Shown: positions 9,066 to 18,134, counted from the stretch's first letter. The stretch: 64,000 bases of DNA from Pseudomonas neuropathica (GCF_015461835.1 NZ_JACOPX010000021.1:1-64000), one strand, 5' to 3'. A program made the numbers and translations. Notes: generated from the sequence alone by a model not told the origin.

Positions 9066-9192
9066 GACGGCAATTCCCTGACGATGTAAGCGATTGACTG
9101 TTACGTCGCGCAGACGTTCGACCCGACTGGACTGCGATGGGCAACAGGCTTACCTTGGAACGCTGAATTCAATGCTGCATAAGGACCCAGCC

Positions 9193-10167
9193 ATGAGCCG
9201 TATTTTTGCTGACAACGCCCATTCCATCGGTAATACGCCGCTGGTGCAGATCAACCGCATCGCGCCGCGTGGTGTGACCATTCTGGCCAAGATCGAGGGG
9301 CGCAATCCCGGTTATTCGGTCAAGTGCCGGATCGGCGCCAACATGATCTGGGACGCCGAAAGCAGCGGCAAACTCAAGCCGGGCATGACCATTGTCGAAC
9401 CTACGTCGGGCAACACGGGGATCGGTCTGGCCTTTGTTGCCGCGGCCCGTGGGTACAAGTTAATGCTGACCATGCCGGCCTCGATGAGCATCGAGCGCCG
9501 TAAAGTCCTGAAGGCTCTGGGCGCCGAACTGGTGTTGACCGAGCCGGCCAAGGGCATGAAAGGCGCAATCGAGAAGGCGGCCGAAATCGTTGCCAGCGAT
9601 GCCGACAAATATTTCATGCCATCGCAGTTCGATAACCCGGCCAACCCCGCCATTCACGAAAAGACCACCGGTCCGGAAATCTGGAACGACACCGACGGTG
9701 CCGTCGATGTACTGGTAGCGGGCGTCGGCACCGGGGGAACCATCACCGGCGTTTCGCGGTATATCAAGAATACCCAAGGCAAACCGATTCTGTCGGTGGC
9801 CGTGGAGCCGATGTCGTCGCCGGTGATCACCCAGGCGCTGGCGGGTGAAGAAATCAAACCGAGCCCGCACAAGATTCAGGGAATCGGTGCCGGTTTTGTC
9901 CCGAAGAACCTGGATCTGTCTATGGTCGACCGGGTCGAGCAGGTCACCGACGAAGAGTCCAAGGCCATGGCCCTGCGGTTGATGCAGGAAGAGGGGATCC
10001 TATGCGGCATCTCTTGTGGCGCGGCCATGGCAGTCGCGGTGCGTCTGTCCGAGACGCCGGAGATGCAGGGCAAGACTATCGTCGTGATTCTGCCGGACTC
10101 CGGCGAGCGTTATCTGTCGAGCATGCTGTTCAGCGATCTGTTCACTGAGCAGGAGACTCAGCAGTAA
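9193..10167 (+). CDS. cysK: Cysteine synthase A (O-acetylserine sulfhydrylase)
   Basis: This 324-residue PLP enzyme has the lysine that binds PLP in SVKCRIG (K44), the substrate loop TSGNTG (about 71-76), and the phosphate-binding GVGTGGT loop. Length and sequence follow CysK closely; I rejected CysM because the IEGRNPGYSVKCRIGA and GISCGAA segments are CysK-like. The ATG at 9193 has AAGGA (9180-9184) 8 bases upstream; a longer reading from 9094 lacks such a site. It makes cysteine from O-acetylserine and sulfide. Confidence 0.95.
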   Translation: MSRIFADNAHSIGNTPLVQINRIAPRGVTILAKIEGRNPGYSVKCRIGANMIWDAESSGKLKPGMTIVEPTSGNTGIGLAFVAAARGYKLMLTMPASMSIERRKVLKALGAELVLTEPAKGMKGAIEKAAEIVASDADKYFMPSQFDNPANPAIHEKTTGPEIWNDTDGAVDVLVAGVGTGGTITGVSRYIKNTQGKPILSVAVEPMSSPVITQALAGEEIKPSPHKIQGIGAGFVPKNLDLSMVDRVEQVTDEESKAMALRLMQEEGILCGISCGAAMAVAVRLSETPEMQGKTIVVILPDSGERYLSSMLFSDLFTEQETQQ

Positions 10168-10351
10168 TCCAGTTGATTCAGATCAGCCAGGGTTCAGGAT
10201 CGTTATGCTAATAAATGCTTTGTTGCGCAATTCTTAACACTGAATCTTGTGTAAGGCGGGTTTTGCCCGGCGCCGGTAGTGTTTATCATGGCCGGCTGCC
10301 ATGCCGGGTAAAGGGCATTGCGCAGCGTTGTCTTTATTCAAGGAGTCGTTG

Positions 10352-11290
10352 ATGACCTTTTCGTTAGCCGCCAAGGTATTGGTGCTGCTGCTGTTCGTGG
10401 GCAGCATCCTCTATGTGCATTTGCGCGGCAAGGCGCGTTTGCCGGTTCTGCGCCAGTTCGTCAACCACTCGGCGCTGTTCGCTCCGTACAACGCCCTGAT
10501 GTACCTGTTCTCCGGCGTGCCGTCCAAGCCGTACCTGGATCGCAGCAAATTTCCGGAACTGGACGTGCTGCGCGACAATTGGGAAACCATTCGCGACGAG
10601 GCCATGCACCTGTTCGACGAGGGTTATATTCGCGCGGCAGAAAAGAACAACGACGCCGGTTTCGGCTCGTTCTTCAAGAAGGGCTGGAAGCGTTTCTACC
10701 TCAAGTGGTACGACAAACCGCTGCCATCGGCCGAAACCCTGTGCCCGAAAACCGTGGCGCTGGTCAGCGCGATTCCCAACGTCAAAGGCGCGATGTTTGC
10801 GCTGTTGCCGGGTGGCAGCCACTTGAACCCGCATCGCGATCCGTTCGCCGGCTCGCTGCGTTATCACCTCGGCTTGTCGACGCCAAACTCCGACGATTGC
10901 CGGATCTTTGTTGATGGTCAGGTTTATGCCTGGCGTGACGGTGAAGACGTAATGTTCGACGAGACCTACGTGCATTGGGTCAAGAATGAAACCGACCAGA
11001 CCCGCGTCATCCTGTTCTGCGACGTCGAGCGTCCGCTGAGCAACCGCCTCATGACCCGCATCAACCGCTCCATCAGCGCCTGGCTCGGCCGTGCCACCGC
11101 ACCGCAGAACCTTGATGATGAACGCGTCGGCGGGATCAACCAGGCCTACGCCTGGAGCAAGAACTTCAGCGACAGGTTCAGTGGCGTGGTCAAACAGTGG
11201 AAGCGCCGTCATCCGAAGGCCTACCGTGTGATGCGGCCGGTGCTGGCAGTGGTGGTGTTGACGTTGTTGGGGTATTGGCTGTTTGGTTGA
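10352..11290 (+). CDS. lpxO: Lipid A dioxygenase LpxO-like (aspartyl/asparaginyl beta-hydroxylase family)
   Basis: This 312-residue protein has a hydrophobic anchor at each end (about residues 5-22 and 290-310) and a cytoplasmic beta-hydroxylase domain between. Iron ligands are visible as HRDPF (His-x-Asp) and the later ETYVHWVKN histidine, with an arginine in DQTRVILF for 2-oxoglutarate. LpxO adds a 2-hydroxyl to lipid A acyl chains. AAGGAG at 10340-10345 fixes the ATG at 10352. A strong terminator follows. Pseudomonads often carry two LpxO copies; which one this is cannot be told here. Confidence 0.88.
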   Translation: MTFSLAAKVLVLLLFVGSILYVHLRGKARLPVLRQFVNHSALFAPYNALMYLFSGVPSKPYLDRSKFPELDVLRDNWETIRDEAMHLFDEGYIRAAEKNNDAGFGSFFKKGWKRFYLKWYDKPLPSAETLCPKTVALVSAIPNVKGAMFALLPGGSHLNPHRDPFAGSLRYHLGLSTPNSDDCRIFVDGQVYAWRDGEDVMFDETYVHWVKNETDQTRVILFCDVERPLSNRLMTRINRSISAWLGRATAPQNLDDERVGGINQAYAWSKNFSDRFSGVVKQWKRRHPKAYRVMRPVLAVVVLTLLGYWLFG

Positions 11291-11305
11291 GGCTGGATGT
11301 TGTAA

Positions 11306-11335
11306 TAAAAACCGCTCCTTGTGAGCGGTTTTTTT
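11306..11335. terminator. Rho-independent terminator after lpxO
   Basis: The stem ACCGCTC/GAGCGGT has a 5-base loop (CTTGT) and is flanked by A5 on the left and T7 on the right, so it could serve both lpxO and the convergent gene ending at 11334. Confidence 0.9.
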
Positions 11336-11873
11336 ATGAAGAGAAGGTGAACGAAGCGCCAGCGAGGACGCCTCCTGGCTCTTCCGCGGCTGGATTCACC
11401 AATGCTTCTCTGATTCGATGCAACTCCTGTTCAGACAACTTTCCAGAAGAGCGTTTTCTATCAGCTTTTATCGGTCTGGCGCCTGGCGCCTTTTTTTCAA
11501 CGGCAGCCTTCATGGTGCCTCCGGCGTTGAAGCTAAGTGGTTCTTTGGCCTTCCACCTGACAACATCTTGCCAAGAGAAATGAGGATCAAACCATTCTTC
11601 ATAGGCACTCAGCGCTTGAGCATCGATTGCTTCGAAACGAACTCTGGAGTGATCAACATCCACTATCCCTTGCTGCAACAAGTCTTTGTGCAGCTTTGCG
11701 AAAGTAACCCCAGCCTGTTTTCTTGCCAGTGATTTATACACTTGGCAGCGCAAATACGTCCGTTCCCTTGGCATGTGATCCCGTGCATTCCTTGTCCTCA
11801 ATGGTGGGGTGTCGCAATTGCGATCCAGCCTATTCACCTTGCGGCCAACTGTCCCTGCCGGCCCTTTGCCCAA
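11334..11873 (-). CDS. Hypothetical protein
   Basis: I do not recognise this protein (up to 179 residues). The start is uncertain: an ATG at 11774 (MPRERTYLRCQVYKSLARK) would give 146 residues and avoids an arginine-rich leader unlike the rest. Visible features are a conserved-looking central block (ALSAYEEWFDPHFSWQD) followed by VVRWKAKEPL, and a basic, lysine/arginine-rich C-terminal third. Base composition is lower in GC than its neighbours. It may be a remnant of an accessory gene. It ends inside the bidirectional terminator after lpxO. Confidence 0.5.
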   Translation of the reverse strand: MGKGPAGTVGRKVNRLDRNCDTPPLRTRNARDHMPRERTYLRCQVYKSLARKQAGVTFAKLHKDLLQQGIVDVDHSRVRFEAIDAQALSAYEEWFDPHFSWQDVVRWKAKEPLSFNAGGTMKAAVEKKAPGARPIKADRKRSSGKLSEQELHRIREALVNPAAEEPGGVLAGASFTFSS

Positions 11874-12224
11874 ATCATTGCAATCGATGTCGCCCGCTGG
11901 TTATAGTCGGCGCTCGTGAGTCGTATGCCTCACCTTCCACACTCTCAAAAAAGATCTGCGCCAATGCCTGCATCCCTCATCAACGCGGTAGTCGATTCAG
12001 CGGTCAACGCTGTCGTGGTGCCGTGCGGGAATCAGCAGCCCAAGCAGATCAGTCATTACCCCCCACCTGTCAGTAGCACGCCGGTGTGCGCAGTCGTATC
12101 ACCGCCGGGCGTTGGCGTTTCGGGCTGATCAGCACTGTCTGCTGAGTCCTGCCGCCCGCCAGAAAAACCTACTGAATTTCAGCTTCGGCTGAGTTGGCTT
12201 CTTGCCTGACTACAGGTGGTATTC
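11874..12224. other. Gap without a convincing gene
   Basis: No open frame here combines a ribosome-binding site with Pseudomonas-like codon use. A 70-codon frame on the + strand (11916-12128) is open but has no supporting signal. The last 50 bp presumably carry the promoter of the EamA gene. Sequence character resembles decayed coding DNA. Confidence 0.4.
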
Positions 12225-13088
12225 ATGTTTGTCCTGTCGAAAAAATCCGCGCTCGCGGCGATGTCCACGAGCCTGTTCGTTCTGCTGTGGAGCAGCGGTG
12301 CGATCTTCTCCAAATGGGGGCTGGCCCATGCTTCCCCGTTTGCCTTTCTGCTGATTCGCTTCGCGATTGCCTTTTGCGGGCTGGTGCTGCTGGCGCCGCT
12401 GCTGAAACTGAAGTTGCCCAAGGGTGGACGGCCGATGCTGTTTGCGATTGCCACGGGTGTGGTGTTGTTGGGGGCCTATCAGATTTTCTATCTACTGGCC
12501 TTGAACAGCAAAGTCACTCCGGGCGTGATGGCGACCATCATGGGCGTGCAGCCGATTCTCACCGTGGTCTTGATGGAGCGGCAGCGCTCGGCGAGCCGGA
12601 TGTTTGGTCTGGCCTTGGGGCTGGCGGGGCTGATCATGGTGGTTTACCAAGGCATCGGCCTGGCTGGGATGTCCTGGGCGGGAATGGTGTTTGGGTTGCT
12701 GGCGCTGGCGAGCATGACGCTGGGCTCGATCATGCAGAAACGCATCACCGACAATCCCCTCGGCACGCTGCCGGTGCAGTACTTGGCCGGTCTGTTGTTA
12801 TGCGGGATTTTCGTGCCGTTTCAGCCGTTCCACTTTGAGCAAAGCACCGGTTTTATCGTGCCGGTGTTGTGGATGGGGCTGGTGGTCTCGGTGCTGGCGA
12901 CGTTGTTGCTGTATCGGCTGATCGCGCGGGGCAATCTGGTGAATGTCACCAGTCTGTTTTACCTGGTACCAGCGGTGACGGCGGTGATGGACTATCTGAT
13001 TTTTGGCAATCGCCTGGCGGCGTTGAGTGTGCTGGGGATGCTGTTGATCATTGTCGGTCTGGCGTTTGTGTTCCGTAAAACCAGCTAA
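12225..13088 (+). CDS. EamA/DMT-family transporter
   Basis: This 287-residue membrane protein has ten predicted hydrophobic segments arranged as two EamA repeats (LLWSSGAIFSKWGLAHASP in the first; a GNLVNVTSLFYLVPAVTA segment in the second). AGGTGG at 12214-12219 supports the ATG at 12225. It probably exports a metabolite or amino acid; the substrate is unknown. It is followed by a REP pair and a convergent second EamA gene, which is not a close copy. Confidence 0.88.
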   Translation: MFVLSKKSALAAMSTSLFVLLWSSGAIFSKWGLAHASPFAFLLIRFAIAFCGLVLLAPLLKLKLPKGGRPMLFAIATGVVLLGAYQIFYLLALNSKVTPGVMATIMGVQPILTVVLMERQRSASRMFGLALGLAGLIMVVYQGIGLAGMSWAGMVFGLLALASMTLGSIMQKRITDNPLGTLPVQYLAGLLLCGIFVPFQPFHFEQSTGFIVPVLWMGLVVSVLATLLLYRLIARGNLVNVTSLFYLVPAVTAVMDYLIFGNRLAALSVLGMLLIIVGLAFVFRKTS

Positions 13089-13120
13089 CAGATCGTCAGG
13101 TGGCGTCTTTTAGGCCGCCG

Positions 13121-13185
13121 ATCGCGAGCAGGCTCACTCCTACAGGGGAACGCATTCCAATTGTAGGAGTGAGCCTGCTCGCGAT
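13121..13185. repeat. REP pair, family A (short spacer)
   Basis: Inverted GCGAGCAGGCTCACTCCTACA-type elements around an AGGGGAACGCATTCCAA spacer lie between two convergent transporter genes. The arrangement is the same as at 4952 and 56214. Confidence 0.95.
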
Positions 13186-13209
13186 GGCCTTTTCGGCAAC
13201 AGCTCAAAT

Positions 13210-14118
13210 TTATCGGGCCGGCGCCTCAGCCGGTTTCGCCACCGCCGGCTTCAACACCAGCCACAACGCCAGCGCAATCAACACCCCGCCATAAATGTGC
13301 GCCATCGACAATGGCTCATCCAGCAACAACGCCCCCCACAACACCCCGAACGGCGGAATCATGAAGGTCACGGTCATCGACTTCACCGGCCCGATCGAGC
13401 TGAGCAGGCGGAAGTAAATGATGTAGGCAAACGCCGTGCAGCCAAGACCCAGGCCCAACAGCGACAGCCAAACATTCCAGCCGCCCCAACTGGCCGGCGG
13501 TGCGGTGATCACGCTATATCCAAACAACGGCAACAGAAACAGCGTCGCACCGAGCATGCTGCCCAGCGCCGACAATCGGCTGTCCAGACCACCGGCCTGA
13601 TCCAGCCAGCGTCGCGCGAGGAAACCGGCAAAACCATAACAAGTGGTCGCCAGCAAACAGGCGAGGGCGCCCATCAACAATTGCAGATCGAACGCCACGG
13701 GACCGGCGCGGGTCAGCACGCCAACACCGAACAGGCCGAGGAACACCCCGCCCAGTTTGGCTGCGGTGAGTTTTTCACTGAAGAACAACCCGCCAATCAG
13801 CACGCCCATCAATGGCGTGGTGGCATTGAAAATCGCCGAGTAGCCGGCCGGCAACACTTGGGCCGCAACCGAATACAGCGTCGCCGGAATCCCCGAGTTG
13901 ATCACACCCAGCAGCATCACGGTTTTCAGTTTGCCTTTGAAGTCCCAGCGCACGCGCATCAGCCCGAGAATCACCAGCAGCCCTGCAGCCGCAATCGACA
14001 CGCGAAAGAATCCGGTCGGGATCGTGCCGATCACCGGCGCAATGATGCGCATGAACAGAAAACTCGCGCCCCAGATGGCCGCCAGCGACAACATACGGAA
14101 AATATCGACAGGGCTCAC
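13210..14118 (-). CDS. EamA/DMT-family transporter
   Basis: A 302-residue, ten-segment membrane protein with two EamA domains (AAIWGASFLFMRI in repeat 1, then FMIPPFGVLWGALLLDEPL in repeat 2). The start is a GTG at 14118 preceded by AGGAG with 8-base spacing. The substrate is unknown. It lies downstream of, and on the same strand as, the chemoreceptor gene but 85 bp away. Confidence 0.88.
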   Translation of the reverse strand: MSPVDIFRMLSLAAIWGASFLFMRIIAPVIGTIPTGFFRVSIAAAGLLVILGLMRVRWDFKGKLKTVMLLGVINSGIPATLYSVAAQVLPAGYSAIFNATTPLMGVLIGGLFFSEKLTAAKLGGVFLGLFGVGVLTRAGPVAFDLQLLMGALACLLATTCYGFAGFLARRWLDQAGGLDSRLSALGSMLGATLFLLPLFGYSVITAPPASWGGWNVWLSLLGLGLGCTAFAYIIYFRLLSSIGPVKSMTVTFMIPPFGVLWGALLLDEPLSMAHIYGGVLIALALWLVLKPAVAKPAEAPAR

Positions 14119-14203
14119 GGCGGGTCTCCTTCCTTGATCGGGACGAGAGTGTTGCCGAGCGCCCTGCCGAAGGCAACCGCTAATCGGGCATGCAACTGTT
14201 CGT

Positions 14204-15829
14204 TCAGATCACAAAGCGTGTGACCAGGCCGTTCAAGTCGACGGCCAGACGCGACAGTTCCTGGCTCGCCGCCGAAGTCTGGGTGGCGCCAGCGGCGGTC
14301 TGCGTCGAGAGGTCACGGATGGTCACCAGATTCTGATCGACCTCACGCGCCACCAGTGCCTGCTGCTCGGCTGCGCTGGCGATCACCAGGTTGCGTTGGT
14401 TGATCTGCGAGATCGACGCGGTGATTTTTTCCAGTGCCTGACCGGCACTGTTGGCCCGACGCAACGTCTGGCCAGCCTGCTCGGCACTGCTCTGCAACGC
14501 GCCCACTGTCGACCCCGTGCCTTGCTGGATGCTGCTGATCATCAGCTCGATTTCTTCAGTGGAATTCTGCGTGCGTTGTGCCAGCGAGCGCACTTCATCG
14601 GCCACCACCGCGAAACCGCGCCCGGCTTCACCGGCGCGGGCCGCTTCGATTGCCGCATTGAGCGCCAGCAGATTGGTCTGTCCGGCAATCCCGCGAATCA
14701 CTTCCAGCACTTTGCTGATGTCCTGTGCCTGCGTGGCCAGGCCTTCGGCTTGTGCAGAGGCGCCCAGTACGGCGTCGACCAGTTCTTGAATCGAGCTGAT
14801 GGTTTCGCTGACCTGCACATGGCCGTGCTTGCTGTCCTCGTTCGACGCGGCAGACGCCTCGGCGCTGGACACCGCGTTGGCCGCGACTTCGTCCACCGCG
14901 GTGCTCATCTCGGTCACTGCGGTGGCGGCTTGTTCGATCTGATCGTTCTGCTGTTGCAGGCCGCGAGTACTTTGCTCCATCACCGAACTCATTTCCTCGG
15001 CCGCGGAAGCCAGCTGCTGCGCCGATTCGCTGATGCCGCGAATGGTCGAGCGCAGATTGCCCTGCATCTCGGCCAAGGCGTTGAGCAAATGCGCAGCCTC
15101 ATCTTTACCGGTGCTGACGATCTCGCCGCTGAGGTCGCCGGCAGCAATGCGCCGCGCCACATTCAGGGCCTGATTGATCGGGGTGGTGATGCTGCGTGTC
15201 AGTTGCCAGGCCAGCAGCAGCGTGGCAATCAGGGCAACCACGATGATGGTCGCGACGATCCACAATGCCCGTTGGTACATCGCTGCGGCGGCATCGGCGG
15301 CGGCGTCGGCACCTTGCTGATTGAACGCGATCATCTGCTCGAGGGTTTTGTCGAGCAGCGTTCCCTGTGGCGCCAGTTCATTGTTAAGCCGCGTGTAGGC
15401 CTGTTCACTTTGCCCGGCGTCGATCTGGCCGATGATCTGTTCGAGAATACTCATGTACTTGGCGGTGTTGGCATTCAAACCGTCGAGCATCAGCCGTTCT
15501 TCTTCGCTGGTGAGCAGGGCTTTGTGATCGGTAAGGCGCTTGAGCAATTCCTCGCGCTGCGCCTTGAGGATGCCTTTGCTTCTGTCGCGCACAGCAGACT
15601 GGGTGCTGGTGATCAGGCGCAAGGATTCAAGACGGATGCTGGCGATGTTCGCCGCCGCGTCATGGATGCTCTCGATGCTCGGCATCCACGATTCTTCAAT
15701 CACTGTCGCACTCTCGCGCAGGGTTTTCATCTGGCCCAGACCGAACAGGCCGACCACCACCAGCAGACCGGCCAAAACGGCAAAGCTCAAACTGGCGCGC
15801 AAACCTATGCGCAGATTCCGGATAGACAT
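14204..15829 (-). CDS. Methyl-accepting chemotaxis protein
   Basis: This 541-residue chemoreceptor has a first membrane segment near residues 12-32, a periplasmic four-helix-bundle ligand domain of about 155 residues, a second membrane segment near 190-210, a HAMP domain, and a cytoplasmic signalling hairpin with QTNLLALNAAIEAARAGE at the tip. No C-terminal CheR-tethering pentapeptide is present (it ends in VTRFVI). AAGGAG precedes the ATG. A promoter with an overlapping GntR-type operator is visible upstream, so expression is probably controlled by a metabolite. The ligand is unknown. Confidence 0.93.
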   Translation of the reverse strand: MSIRNLRIGLRASLSFAVLAGLLVVVGLFGLGQMKTLRESATVIEESWMPSIESIHDAAANIASIRLESLRLITSTQSAVRDRSKGILKAQREELLKRLTDHKALLTSEEERLMLDGLNANTAKYMSILEQIIGQIDAGQSEQAYTRLNNELAPQGTLLDKTLEQMIAFNQQGADAAADAAAAMYQRALWIVATIIVVALIATLLLAWQLTRSITTPINQALNVARRIAAGDLSGEIVSTGKDEAAHLLNALAEMQGNLRSTIRGISESAQQLASAAEEMSSVMEQSTRGLQQQNDQIEQAATAVTEMSTAVDEVAANAVSSAEASAASNEDSKHGHVQVSETISSIQELVDAVLGASAQAEGLATQAQDISKVLEVIRGIAGQTNLLALNAAIEAARAGEAGRGFAVVADEVRSLAQRTQNSTEEIELMISSIQQGTGSTVGALQSSAEQAGQTLRRANSAGQALEKITASISQINQRNLVIASAAEQQALVAREVDQNLVTIRDLSTQTAAGATQTSAASQELSRLAVDLNGLVTRFVI

Positions 15830-15907
15830 CAGTGTGCTCCTTGATCTTTGAGGGGGGAGGTTGTCCTCGTGGGCCGAGGATCTTGTTGTGAGGGGGTGAT
15901 GGCGGGC

Positions 15908-15942
15908 TGTATATCAAAGTGCCACTATTTTGGTAAGACCAA
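15908..15942 (-). promoter_or_regulatory. Chemoreceptor promoter overlapped by a GntR/FadR-type operator
   Basis: On the minus strand a -35-like TTACCA (15936-15931) is separated by exactly 17 bp from a -10-like TATACA (15913-15908). A perfect palindrome TTGGT-CTT-ACCAA (15942-15930) covers the -35 box and fits the TNGTNNNACNA consensus of FadR-subfamily GntR regulators (PdhR, LldR, GlcC type). The promoter points at the chemoreceptor gene about 80 bp downstream. The regulator's identity is unknown. Confidence 0.6.
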
Positions 15943-16075
15943 TCTGGAAGCGTCGCCGTCGGTACGTGCATTTGCAGTAAAGCCACGAGCTAGACGCTTC
16001 TGCTCAGTATTGGATCCGAAGACCAGAGAATTCGCGGGCTGGCGCAGGGCGGCCAGAAGGACCATCAAGGTGATT

Positions 16076-16095
16076 AACTGACCGAACGGTCGATT
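16076..16095. promoter_or_regulatory. Dyad upstream of aceK, TetR-operator-like
   Basis: GACCG (16080-16084) and CGGTC (16087-16091) are inverted around AA, with a further symmetrical AA/TT pair two bases out on each side. Such GACCG/CGGTC dyads are typical of TetR-family operators. It is followed by an A/T-rich stretch that could be the aceK promoter, about 130 bp before the chosen start. Confidence 0.45.
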
Positions 16096-16227
16096 AAAAA
16101 AACTTTGCTAAAAACTGTGTCGCTGTACAACCCTGACGCGGATTTGGCAGAAATTGCACTTCACGCGCACACGCTTGCGTGGCTAAGCTCAGGCACAGAT
16201 TTCCCCACGCACGCCGAGGTCTTATCT

Positions 16228-17949
16228 ATGCCGCAGCAATGGCCAGCCACCGACATCGCCCGCATGATCCTCGATGGCTTTGACGATTACCGCGAGCATT
16301 TCCGGCGGATCACCGACGGCGCCCGGGAACGCTTCGAGCAGGCACGCTGGCAGGAGACGCAAACGGCGTCGGCGGCGCGGATCAATCTCTATGAAGAAAA
16401 GGTCGGCGAAACCATCGCTCGCCTACGCGAATACTTCGATGATGAAACGCTGATGAACGTCAGCTGCTGGCCGCTGGTGAAAAGTGCCTACATCAGCGTC
16501 ATCGACCTGCGCTTCGATGATGAGTTGTCCGAGACCTGGTACAACTCGATTTTCTGCGGGCTGTTCAGCCACGACCTGATCAGCGACGGCTGCATGTTCA
16601 TCCACACCACCCGCCCGAGTCTGCGCCGTGCTCGCGCCGCGCAAACCCGCACCTACAAACCGCAGGGGCAGTTGTCGGGGATGCTCGCGAGCATTTTTGC
16701 CGACTACCGTTTCAGCGAGGATTACGCCGATCTGCCGGGTGACCTGCGCCGCCTCGAAGCGCAACTGCGCGAGAACCTGCCGGACTGGGTGTGCAAGGAT
16801 CCGGAGCTGAGCGTCGAGCTGTTTTCCTCGGTGTTGTACCGCAACAAAGGCGCGTACCTGGTCGGGCGCATTTACACCCGTGACGAGCAATGGCCGTTGG
16901 TGATCCCGCTGTTGCATCGAGAGGGGCGCGGGATTCAGATCGACGCGCTGATCACCGACGAAGCTGATGTATCGATCATCTTCTCGTTCACCCGTTCGTA
17001 TTTCATGGTCGATGTGCCGGTGCCGGCGGAGTTCATCGGCTTTTTGCGGCGTATTCTGCCGGGCAAGCACATTGCCGAGTTGTACACCTCAATCGGCTTC
17101 TACAAGCACGGCAAGTCCGAGTTTTACCGCGCGCTGATCAATCACCTGGCCAACACCGATGATCAGTTCATCATGGCGCCGGGCGTGCGCGGCATGGTCA
17201 TGAGCGTGTTTACGCTGCCGGGCTTCAACACCGTGTTCAAGATCATCAAGGACCGGTTCTCGCCGTCGAAAAACGTCGACCGCGCCACAGTGATCGAGAA
17301 GTACCGATTGGTGAAAAGTGTCGACCGGGTAGGGCGCATGGCCGATACCCAGGAGTTTGCCGACTTCCGTTTTCCGCTGAGCAAGTTTGATCCGGCGTGC
17401 CTGGAGGAGCTGCTGGAGGTGGCGCCGTCGACGGTGTCGGTCGAGGGCGACACGGTGTTGATCCGTCACTGCTGGACCGAGCGGCGAATGACCCCGCTCA
17501 ATCTGTATCTGGAAAACGCCAACGATGCGCAGGTGCGTGAGGCGCTGGAGGATTACGGCCTGGCGATCAAGCAACTGGCGGCGGCGAACATCTTTCCCGG
17601 TGACATGCTGTTGAAAAACTTTGGCGTCACTCGCCACGGCCGGGTGGTGTTCTACGACTACGACGAAATCTGCTTCCTGACCGAAGCCAACTTCCGCCAC
17701 ATCCCCGCACCGCGCACGCCGGAGGACGAAATGGCTTCGGAGCCGTGGTATTCGATCGGGCCGCTGGATGTCTTCCCCGAGGAGTTTCCGCCGTTTCTGT
17801 TTGCCGATTCGGGGCAGCGCAAGCTGTTCGATCAGTTGCATGGCGAGTTGTATAACGCCGATTACTGGAAGAGCTTGCAAGAGGCGATTCGGGCGGGGAA
17901 GGTCATCGACGTCTTCCCATACCGCCGCAGAGGCTTGGATAACGAGTAA
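16228..17949 (+). CDS. aceK: Isocitrate dehydrogenase kinase/phosphatase
   Basis: This 573-residue AceK switches isocitrate dehydrogenase off and on by phosphorylation, steering carbon to the glyoxylate shunt. The N-terminal regulatory half (DDYREHFRRITDGARERFEQ) and the C-terminal kinase-like half with NIFPGDMLLKNFGV and VVFYDYDEICFL (catalytic aspartates) are plain. I chose the ATG at 16228: GAGG lies 8 bases upstream and the protein then starts MPQQWPATDIARMILDGFD, aligning with known AceK starts. The frame is open to 16105 but that part is not AceK-like. Confidence 0.95.
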   Translation: MPQQWPATDIARMILDGFDDYREHFRRITDGARERFEQARWQETQTASAARINLYEEKVGETIARLREYFDDETLMNVSCWPLVKSAYISVIDLRFDDELSETWYNSIFCGLFSHDLISDGCMFIHTTRPSLRRARAAQTRTYKPQGQLSGMLASIFADYRFSEDYADLPGDLRRLEAQLRENLPDWVCKDPELSVELFSSVLYRNKGAYLVGRIYTRDEQWPLVIPLLHREGRGIQIDALITDEADVSIIFSFTRSYFMVDVPVPAEFIGFLRRILPGKHIAELYTSIGFYKHGKSEFYRALINHLANTDDQFIMAPGVRGMVMSVFTLPGFNTVFKIIKDRFSPSKNVDRATVIEKYRLVKSVDRVGRMADTQEFADFRFPLSKFDPACLEELLEVAPSTVSVEGDTVLIRHCWTERRMTPLNLYLENANDAQVREALEDYGLAIKQLAAANIFPGDMLLKNFGVTRHGRVVFYDYDEICFLTEANFRHIPAPRTPEDEMASEPWYSIGPLDVFPEEFPPFLFADSGQRKLFDQLHGELYNADYWKSLQEAIRAGKVIDVFPYRRRGLDNE

Positions 17950-17958
17950 GCCCTGAAA

Positions 17959-18134
17959 CCCTCACCCCAGCCCTCTCCCGGAGGGAGAGGGAGCCGACCG
18001 AGGTGTCTTGGGTCAAACGCCGACCTGAAAGAACTCGGCGATTATGGATTCGGCAAAGCTCTTTCAGGTCGATGTACCTTTGAAGCATCCCCCAATCGGT
18101 CCCCTCTCCCTCCGGGAGAGGGCTAGGGTGAGGG
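17959..18134. repeat. Long inverted repeat, family C
   Basis: CCCTCACCCCAGCCCTCTCCC begins the element and GGGAGAGGGCTAGGGTGAGGG ends it, with internal inverted GGGAGAGGG/CCCTCTCCC pieces and about 100 bp of central sequence. A second copy is at 54511-54657. It lies between aceK and hrpA and may act as a terminator or mRNA 3' end stabiliser. Confidence 0.85.

Noticed and set aside
9193..10167. Annotation as cysteine synthase B (cysM)
   Set aside because: Length (324) and motifs match CysK more closely than CysM.
11916..12128. A 70-codon + strand frame as a small gene
   Set aside because: No ribosome-binding site, atypical composition and no recognisable feature; kept only as part of a gene-free gap.
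15908..15935. Sigma-54 promoter for the chemoreceptor (TGGCAC present on the minus strand)
   Set aside because: The required GC at -12 is not found at the correct distance, while a sigma-70-like promoter with a 17-bp spacer fits.
16105..16227. N-terminal extension of AceK to 16105
   Set aside because: The extra residues are not AceK-like and lack a ribosome-binding site; the ATG at 16228 has GAGG at good spacing.
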